Positions 34,801 to 43,076 of a DNA stretch of 43,076 nt are shown in pieces. The notes below the pieces were generated by a model that searched no databases, was not told where the DNA came from, and worked only from the letters and a program-made list of their open reading frames with translations. Numbering within the stretch: the stretch's first letter is position 1; each line of letters opens with the position of its first letter. Origin of the DNA: Chloromonas sp. AAM2 (Eukaryota > Chlorophyta > Chlorophyceae > Chlamydomonadales > Chlamydomonadaceae). The stretch covers positions 4,010 through 47,085 of the forward strand of contig QAXH01000997.1 in assembly GCA_004335635.1 (NCBI GenBank), written 5' to 3'. The position numbers and the translations under genes were made by a program.

Positions 34801-35482
34801 GGTAACTGTGGCTGGGTTGGCTTTGCCGGTTGCCAGATGCTGACGCGCTTGTTGTCAGCTGCAATACTGTCAGGACTTGCCTGCGTTTAGCATACGTGAA
34901 GCATATGCATGACTCAAACGTCTAAGCATACGCCGCCGCCAACTTCGCACATGCAGGGCTCAAGTGCTGCCATACGTGTGCAGCAGATACATGCGTCAGT
35001 GAACACTGCATGTTGCCGTAAGTATGAGCCAGTCTGCAAACTGTGCTACCTTTCTGGCTTCAGTGTTGCCCTGTGCTTGCGGGAGGACGCGATGCTGGCC
35101 AGGCGGCAGCAGCTTGCCCTGCTGTTGGCATGCAGCCAGCCACTCGTAATCCAGCACCTCCTGAGGCCACGTCACACGATCCTTGGTGATCTCACTCATC
35201 TTGTGAGTGGGCACAGGGGCTCGACCATCCACCAGTACGTGTGTCACAGCGCGACTCAGAGTGGGTGTATACCTGCATGAACACAAGCCAAACATGTCAG
35301 CCTGGTCTCACCGGCCTTAAGCTGTTGCATCGCAGAGTTTGACCAGAACGTGCAACTGCTGAGCTTTGAGTCACGTACCTGCCACCCCCTTTCTCCACAC
35401 ATTTTGCCACTGCCTCCTTCACGCCCCGAGTGACACCAGACGTGCAGACTACTAGGCTAGTGGCCCACTGCTGAGTTTCCAT
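28863..35482 (-). CDS. BRCT-domain protein with very long Gln-rich region (1821 aa)
   Basis: Seven phase-consistent exons: 35482-35379, 35272-35050, 34880-30389, 30217-30047, 29838-29609, 29252-29052 and 28907-28863 (TAA), 5466 nt. Residues 6-95 form a BRCT domain: LVVCTSGVTRGVKEAVAKC, GGGR, then SRAVTHVLVDG, VTWPQEVLDYEWLAACQQQG and KLLPP, including the conserved Trp. BRCT domains bind phosphoproteins in DNA-damage and replication complexes. Residues 110-1606, from one 4.5-kb exon, are low-complexity and Gln/Ala/Ser/Pro-rich, with a 23-residue tandem repeat at about 630-790. The last 215 residues look folded: RVLECMLLTRITHNECLNEY, RNVFTFLKALSLRIKTL, an acidic helix (EEGEKAEQEAEELEYLRKII), then GADIVLLLPRDENGALGH and GLTGADVLQAVHTHYSHTLG. 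I do not recognise this C-terminal part. A nuclear, multivalent scaffold role is inferred. Confidence 0.85.
32830..33310 (-). repeat. 69-bp coding tandem repeat (23-residue Gln-rich unit)
   Basis: Seven near-identical units are read on the minus strand. Each encodes GTLVQELLNLRR (Val/Ile and RR/HQ variants) followed by QQQQEQEQPQE. Six spacings are 23 or 22 residues; one unit carries an insertion (QEQHKQ) that lengthens it. Degenerate units continue to about 32480, such as MLIEQLIGRHQ, ALLEQLASLRQ and PLLQELAALRQ. Confidence 0.9.
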
Positions 35483-35732
35483 TTTCGTCTAATGTTTGGC
35501 AGTGGCACACTGAGGCTGGGCTGTCACTTGCGTTTTTGAACTGGTTCTGGAGCGACCGACAAAGGCGATGGACACAGAAGATGCACATGGCACACTGGAA
35601 GGGACCATGCCTTTGCACTGTATCTTCCGTTGCAAATCCACACCACCGCTTCCCGCTTCCATATCTTGAGGGCTCTTCCCAAGCTCTGTAACCGTAGCCG
35701 CGGGCCGGCATCCAAACCGTCCAAGTTCGATA
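35483..35732. promoter_or_regulatory. Divergent intergenic region, BRCT/zinc protein
   Basis: 250 bp between two well-supported start codons on opposite strands, so a shared bidirectional promoter is likely. No TATA box or clear repeated motif was recognised. Confidence 0.5.
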
Positions 35733-37933
35733 ATGGATCTGCAAGGAGAGGACTTGGAGCTGTACAACCGCCTGCGCGAGAAATATCAGGGCGCCAATGG
35801 CACGATGCCTTCGGTGAGGGCACCAGCGCAGCGCGAGCTTGCCTGGCAATCCTTAGAGGCCCACATGTGGCATATCTTCTGCTCGAAGGCTCTGTATACG
35901 TTCTGTATACTCTTTACTGCACCGCCATGCCGCGCTGTAGGATCCAAATGCGCCAGGAGCAGAGCTCTGGCAGCCCCTTGTGCCTGTGCCAGCCACTAAG
36001 GTTTCAGGTGTGTGGGGTTGGGTACTTCAAAAGATGGAAGCATATGGGCCGGCTGGAAGTAGCACTACACCCCCTTGCACTACAATCTGGAATTGGCCTT
36101 GTTTCACACAACACATGAAAAAAAAGAAGTTAGCCAGTTGTCATCTACGCAGACCATGCGGTAGCACTCGTGAACTGCCTTACAACTTGCCTTGAACTGG
36201 TACGAACCCTAACGCAGCCAGCTGGTGCACGAGTTTGCTTCTTTCACGGCAGAGTTTGGCTTTTGAGTTCCCATCTGTTGCTCCTGAACCTGGCCCTCCT
36301 CAGTTCCAGAACAAGGGCCAATCATGAATGCGCTGGCAGGGTTGCATTTTGAAGAGTCCCATGTCACATTCCCGGGAGTACACTGCTGCTGCAGGTGCCA
36401 AGGGTGCCAATGTGGATGTGCGCATATGCCCAATCTGCCAGGGCACTGGCACACATGTAGAACTGTACCAGCACAGACGTCTTGAGGTACGTGCTGTTCA
36501 GATGCAAGGTCCAGGTCATGCAAAGTGCACATGTTTTCTGATCAGCAGGTTTGTGCCGTTGTCAAGTCCAGCAGACTTGCTAGCGTGTGCCGACAGTAGC
36601 ATGGTCGCCGGAGATGGTGCAGGGAATCAATGGCTCACAAGTTGCCATTTCCATGGCCAGTCAAGTGCTCTGTAGTGCCAATGAACATGAAGCTGAATGG
36701 AGATTAAACGGTCACGGCCAGTGAAGGGGCTGAATTGCCATCTAGTTTCCTTCTGGTCATCCCTGCTTGCGTCTCTCATCTCTTGTCTTTGCAGAAGTTC
36801 TGCACCTCCTGCGCTGGGCGTGGCGTGACCGTGTACCGGGATGGGGTGGAGGTGGTGGAGGGCGAGGGAAGGGACACGCAGCAACAAGCAGACAACCACG
36901 CCTCTCCTACAGCAGAAAACGGTCAGTTGCATGATCACATGAGGGGAGGGTTTCCAGCCTGTCCAACCTACAAGTGAAGGGGATTGCAAATCACCTGGAT
37001 AGTAGTGGTGGTGGTCACCCCTTGAGGTACTATCCTGACCGCAAACCTCATTAGACCCAACAGGGGCCTGAACATTTGAATGGCATTGAAAACCACAGAG
37101 CAGCGGTTGTCCTAAACAAACACATCTCAAATAGTTTGCTCCATGTACACGTGCACTGCGCTGACATGTGCTGCCATGGAAGGGGGTCCACGACAAACAA
37201 CGGTTTGTATCACTGCTGCTACTGCAGGTCCACCACATTCATTTTTGCCACCAATCCATGATGGTACATGCCCATGCGCGTGACCGAACAATACAGGGCT
37301 GACATGCGTCAGGCTTACCCAGCTTCCACTGTCTGTGAAGCGTCTGCCCACTGCGCTTTGCCCACCCGAACACATTCTTTCTCTTCACACTGTCACACTG
37401 TTATACAATGCCATGTTGGCTGCAGATGAAGCAACAGGTCGGCCCCAACACCCTATAGTCAGTGCCATGGCAGAGGACGAGATAGAGCGTGTGCAGGTTG
37501 AAATCAGGGCTCTCAAGGACAAAGACAGCGCGTACAGCAAGGTGGGGACAGATACAAACAAAAAGGAGAAGCTCAACTGTAACAGCTGCCTTCAAACCAG
37601 CGGTGGTACTAGTTAACGGCATCCTCATCTTCAGCTTAAAGGCTGTATGCAAAGCTGGGACAAGGCTGAATACGGCTTGTAACTCTTGTTGCTTTTGTTG
37701 GACAGGCACCCTGAAGTCTTGATCATGCCCCATCAGTAATGGGCGTACTGCATCCAAACACTGTCTGCCAAATGCAGGAGCTTCAAAAGGCCGAGTGTGA
37801 GTTGCAAGCCTGTGACAACCCAGCAGAAAGGCAGCTGCGGGAGGCCCTGGTGTTGCAATTGGCAGCACAAATCAAGCGTGTCCGAGCAGGCAAAGCGCAC
37901 AAGGAAGCGCAGCTCAGACTTGCTGGGCGATGA
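35733..37933 (+). CDS. Small protein with two DnaJ-type CxxCxGxG motifs and a coiled coil (about 190 aa)
   Basis: Exons: 35733-35813, 36379 (or 36403)-36486, 36795-36921, 37426-37541 and 37778-37933 (TGA), in agreeing phases. The start MDLQGEDLELYNRLREKYQ is helical. Exon 2 has VDVRICPICQGTGTHVELYQ and exon 3 has KFCTSCAGRGVTVYRDG, two CxxCxGxG units that can together bind one zinc, as half of a DnaJ cysteine-rich domain does. The second half is charged and helical (DEIERVQVEIRALKDKD, AERQLREALVLQLAAQIKRV). No J domain is present, so it is not a full DnaJ. Such stand-alone motifs occur in plastid chaperone-like and redox proteins, but the role here is unknown. Two acceptors fit exon 2, giving about 187 or 195 residues. 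It is divergent from the BRCT gene. Confidence 0.8.
36118..36142. mobile_element. Possible solo end of the TIR element family
   Basis: AAAAAAAAGAAGTTAGCCAG closely resembles the element end AAAAAAGAAGTTTGCCAG, but no inverted partner was found nearby. It lies in the first intron of the zinc-motif gene. It could be a decayed element or chance. Confidence 0.3.
36937..37022 (+). repeat. Dispersed repeat, copy A (86 bp)
   Basis: It begins CACATGAGGGGAGGGTTTCC and matches 38530-38616 almost base for base, ending GTGGTGGTCACCCCT. It starts about 15 bases past a splice donor of the zinc-motif gene. Confidence 0.9.
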
Positions 37934-38892
37934 TGCATCAGGCATTTCTAAGCATCGCTGTTGGCGGTACATGGCGGTACTACATGGCGGTACTTCTGGT
38001 TTTGGTCCAGTCAGACACGCAGTCACTGAGTGGGGTAGCAACCCAGCCCGCTTCTCAGAAAAGGTTTTTTGGTTGGTACCACTGTATCGTACCAGCGGAC
38101 GGAAGGAGCCATCGTGGAAGAAGCCAAAACCCCAATATCAGAGTGAATGTAGTGGCTAACGATCACGTCAGGGTGGCTGATGACATGTCATGGCAGGATA
38201 ATGACTGTGTCAAGCTGCGAAGACTCCAAACAGAACTTCGCTCTTCATCACCGTACTGATCATGGAGAGACGTGCCGGTGTGTTCCAACTGGCCATGGAC
38301 ATGGCATGTGAGCTGTGACATTGTTGAGGCATGTATCAGCGCATGGACGCATCTCAGGCCGTCGTGCTGGCCGTGCCTTGGCATTAGAGGGGTCAGGAGT
38401 TTGGCTCGCAGATGTTGCAAGATTTGCTTCAGAAGCAAGCTTGGGTTGGGGCGAGAGCGCAGATCGTAGATTGGATCGTACGACAGATCGACAGATTGGG
38501 TTGGGGCGAGGACAGATTGTACATTGGGTCACATGAGGAGAGGGTTTCCAGCCTGTCCAACCTACAAGTGAAGGGGATTGCGACACACCTGGATAGTAAT
38601 GGTGGTGGTCACCCCTGGTGGTCACTTTGATCACTACATGGTGTCAGGGAGGCAGAGCCTGCTTTAACTTCACCTCTATGCTTCATACAATTTTTGCTCT
38701 GCCCGATTGTTGTGGTATTTAGAGTTGGGTAAGCACCTGTAGGATGCAAATCAACTCTGTCTGGTGTGTTGCGGAGCCATCAAAACAGGCTGCAACTGTA
38801 ATTTCTACTCCAAACGCCCTGGCTGCTGCACACGCTGGGCGCGCCTATATGGCATGTGTTCGGACATTACAGGCCAACTCGCAAACAATGAC
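37934..38892. other. 3' flank of the zinc-motif gene
   Basis: Presumed 3' UTR and spacer. It holds repeat copy B (38530-38616) and a short internal duplication of TTGGGTTGGGGCGAG (about 38443 and 38496). A sense TGTAA is present near 38798. No gene was recognised. Confidence 0.4.
38530..38616 (+). repeat. Dispersed repeat, copy B (87 bp)
   Basis: Near-identical to copy A (36937-37022), with a few substitutions. It is in the same orientation, about 1.6 kb away, downstream of the zinc-motif gene. Confidence 0.9.
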
Positions 38893-39128
38893 AAAAAATT
38901 ATTTTGCCAGTTCTGGGACACTTTGTCGGGTTCCTGTGGGGATTGTTCGTGTGTCCTGTTGTATTGACTGATGGGAACTATTGTGTGATGAATACAAGCA
39001 ACGTTTCTTGCCGTGAGTCACGCTGTGGCACCACAAGGCGGACACTTGCTCCCCACAACGGACACTTACAACACAGGTTCCAGTGGTACTCACATGAAGT
39101 GGCCCAGAACTGGCAAACTTCTTTTTTG
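38893..39128. mobile_element. MITE-like TIR element with candidate 3-bp target duplication
   Basis: The left end AAAAAATTATTTTGCCAGTT, continuing CTGGGACACTTTG, is inverted relative to the right end AAGTGGCCCAGAACTGGCAA plus ACTTCTTTTTT. The length is 236 bp. GAC flanks both sides (38890-38892 and 39129-39131), a possible target-site duplication. The interior has no coding capacity. Confidence 0.75.
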
Positions 39129-39131
39129 ACA

Positions 39132-39963
39132 CCGAGAAGCTTCTCTACTGAGCAATATTGTTGAATTCTCGCAAACACCTGCCACACATCACATGCACCA
39201 AGCAGTGCTTGGACAGAAAACCGCAATCCATCGTCATGGTTCCCATACAATTTGCCAGCAGCCAATTTGCCTTCAGGTAGCACTGCTACCTAAAAATCAG
39301 CATTCCCGGTCAGAGCTTTGCCAACGGTCATGTCTTGTCTGCTGGCATGTACCTTGCCCAAAAGCAGCAGTCAGTCAACATGGTGCTGCCGAACCTGCCC
39401 TTTGACATGACACAGTCTGCAGCCCGTCACAATATGGTCCTGACGCTGCTCGGCCACCGTGTGTGTCCATCAGACTGTGTCGTATGACTGTCCAGTTGAG
39501 GCAATGTTCACCTTCTATACGACAATGTTCCCATGCAAAAGGTGCGGTAAAGAATCATGCAACAGCTGTGGCATGGCTGCTGTGCAAGCACATGCCGTCA
39601 CTTGCCACTTGCTACACACCTACATGTGTGGCAATGTCTGGCTGTGGTCCGTGACAATTAGCGTCTGCGGCTGGCATGGATGTGCGTGCATGCCAGCATA
39701 AATGGCTTGGGCAGCACGGCCCCGCCAGTGGATGTGCACATTGACTTGACACCACTGCAGATGAGCACTGTGACCAATCCACTGCTGACCTGCAAAATAA
39801 CGTTGCTGCAAAACGGCTGGCTGCCTTGCCGCCACACTGCTTGTTCTCAAACGAGCTAAGCGCTGCACCCATGCCCTTGACCATGATAGTGCAGGAGCCA
39901 CAAATACAGGCGCCGGCAGCGCATCTGCTCAACAGATCCACAGCTGCGTTCCAGCTGAAGTTG
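39132..39963. other. Spacer with degraded coding-like sequence
   Basis: It lies downstream of the Rab6 stop. Plus-strand fragments look protein-like but shift frame and contain stops: NMVLPNLPFDMTQSAARHN, MVLTLLGHRVCPSDC, then VDVHIDLTPLQMSTVTNP. This may be a decayed transposon gene. No intact gene is supported. Confidence 0.25.
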
Positions 39964-41708
<1,745 letters not shown>

Positions 41709-43076
41709 CGCAGCAGGTTTCCCTCCTTCTTTGGAATCCGTTCAGTTCCGCATTTAACTTGTGTTTAATCTCCCTCAACACCTGTAATCAGCTCCGGTGC
41801 CGTCGCCGCGAGTCAGACGGGTCAAGCAGTGTCAGGGTCTAGAGCGTGTGTGCTTCCGAGGAATGCCGTTGGTGATCACGTGTGCAGAAACACTTGTCAT
41901 GATGGCATTTTCAGTAAGAGCGTTCATGTTTGGCTGAGCAGACGTGGCATGATGGACCTCATGCTGTTGAGTCCGTGCGCAATGGTTCCCTTGCAGATGT
42001 CCAGGACCCTGTATTCTTCATCCAATACACGTAAACACACCTTCACACAGCCAGCCTCAGGGCAATGACTGCCGTGTCCGGAATGGGCTTGAGCCAACGA
42101 GGCCTTCGTCAGGCAATCAAGCACGCCCCTGGTCTGCTAAGCATGTAGCAGGATCGGCACGCAAGCCTTGATTACAGAACATGCAGTCCTGGTCTAAATA
42201 TGCTACACTTTCTCAGTAGCAATCAGTTTGAAGACGCGGATATATGGCAAGGGCAAGGGTCAGTGCCTGATGATGAGGGCACACGGGCAGTTGAAAGTGC
42301 GCCGGGATGCCATGCACTCATGCCTGGTAATACATATTTTAGCCCAAAATTGCCGCATTATCCGTCAGACTACAGGCCCAGAGCAGGCTTTTGACTGCGT
42401 TATGCATACCGCAAGTGGTTAAACTGGTCCCGCAGTGTCAGCATGTGACTTCTGGCGTCGACCTGGTCATGCCTGGTACCTCATGTCTGGTAGTTGGGCT
42501 GGGGCACCACCACGAGCTAGGGCTTGCTGACGAGGTCCTGTTGCCCCTATCCGCCCTAATGAGAACTAGTCTTAACAAAGGTTTGTGCCGGCTGCAGCAT
42601 GCCGGGCGTTTGAAATTTGCCGTGTTCTTTGGAATCGTCAGACTTGCTCCTTGATGCTGTGTACCAAATTGCGTGTAGCCCAGTTTGCGTGCAGCGCAGT
42701 TGAGTAGCTCAACAGTAGATTACAAATCGCCGGGAGCTTTCGGAACCTTCCTTCGCCGGAACCCTATTTGGAAGTGAGTCGCAGGTTGGCAGCAACGTGC
42801 ACGCGACGTCATGCAACCACACGATGCATCTCTTCCCTACAGATGTCTGTATCATGCTGGACGTGTGCTGTTCAGTCACGGCCCAACACACGCTTGCTCT
42901 CTCCTCTTGTAGCAAGCAGCCTATAAGCGGCGTTGCGGTCTGTAGACCGCATTGTAACCTGGGAGGTGTTGGCCAGGACAGCCCTTGTGGCGACTCGACA
43001 GCCCTTGTTGCACAACCCTGGTGAGTGTGGACCGTTGAGTGCACCTCTATCAGCGTTGCCATGCGTCACTGCCCCG
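41709..43076. other. Upstream flank of the Rab6 gene, no gene seen
   Basis: It presumably contains the Rab6 promoter and 5' UTR near 41709. No conserved exon was recognised on either strand. A splice-acceptor-like tract (CTCTCTCCTCTTGTAG, about 42897-42912) followed by a TGTAA near 42955 could mark part of a gene running off the right edge, but I cannot support it. Confidence 0.35.

Noticed and set aside
42391..42654. 87-codon plus-strand frame near the right edge
   Set aside because: No motif, no splice partners and ordinary length for chance at this composition.

Overview
The window reads as nuclear DNA of a green alga, most likely of the Chlorophyceae (Volvocales/Chlamydomonadales type). 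Every recognisable protein is broken into short exons (3 to 13 per gene) with GTGAGT/GTAAGC-like donors and TGCAG acceptors. TGTAA, the polyadenylation motif of chlorophyceans, occurs downstream of several genes. The products are those of a photosynthetic eukaryote: a plant-type CLC channel, a plastid-type metabolite transporter, Rab6/RabH and several N-terminal transit-like peptides. There is no prokaryotic or organellar gene structure. Exon models below were made by eye from splice sites, phase and protein family; most are phase-consistent from end to end.

Layout: (1) 626-6641, minus: CLC-family chloride channel/antiporter. (2) 6607-8077, plus: small single-membrane-segment protein with a transit-like N-terminus, starting inside or against the 5' end of the CLC gene. 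(3) 8078-10566: intergenic. (4) 10567-14767, minus: EamA/DMT-family transporter, 9 exons, 540 aa. (5) 15160-21836, plus: large glutathione S-transferase-family protein, 13 exons, 507 aa, with two GC-AG introns. (6) 23258-25920, minus: OTU cysteine protease, 5' end unresolved. (7) 26179-28656, plus: unrecognised multi-exon gene. (8) 28863-35482, minus: 1821-aa protein with an N-terminal BRCT domain, a very long Gln-rich middle containing a 23-residue tandem repeat, and an unrecognised C-terminal domain. (9) 35733-37933, plus: small protein with two DnaJ-type CxxCxGxG zinc motifs and a coiled coil. (10) 39964-41708, minus: Rab6/RabH small GTPase, 7 exons, 214 aa, complete. (11) 41709-43076: no gene seen.

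The genes are ordered as four consecutive head-to-head (divergent) pairs: CLC/small plastid protein, DMT/GST, OTU/unknown and BRCT/zinc protein, with gaps of under 400 bp. No operon or single pathway links them. The pairs may share bidirectional promoters.

Mobile and repetitive DNA lies mostly in introns and intergenic spacers: a family of small terminal-inverted-repeat elements (at least four copies sharing the core GTTTGCCAG), a 550-bp element with perfect 18-bp inverted ends, a 54-87 bp dispersed repeat in three copies, a 63-bp tandem repeat and several microsatellites.
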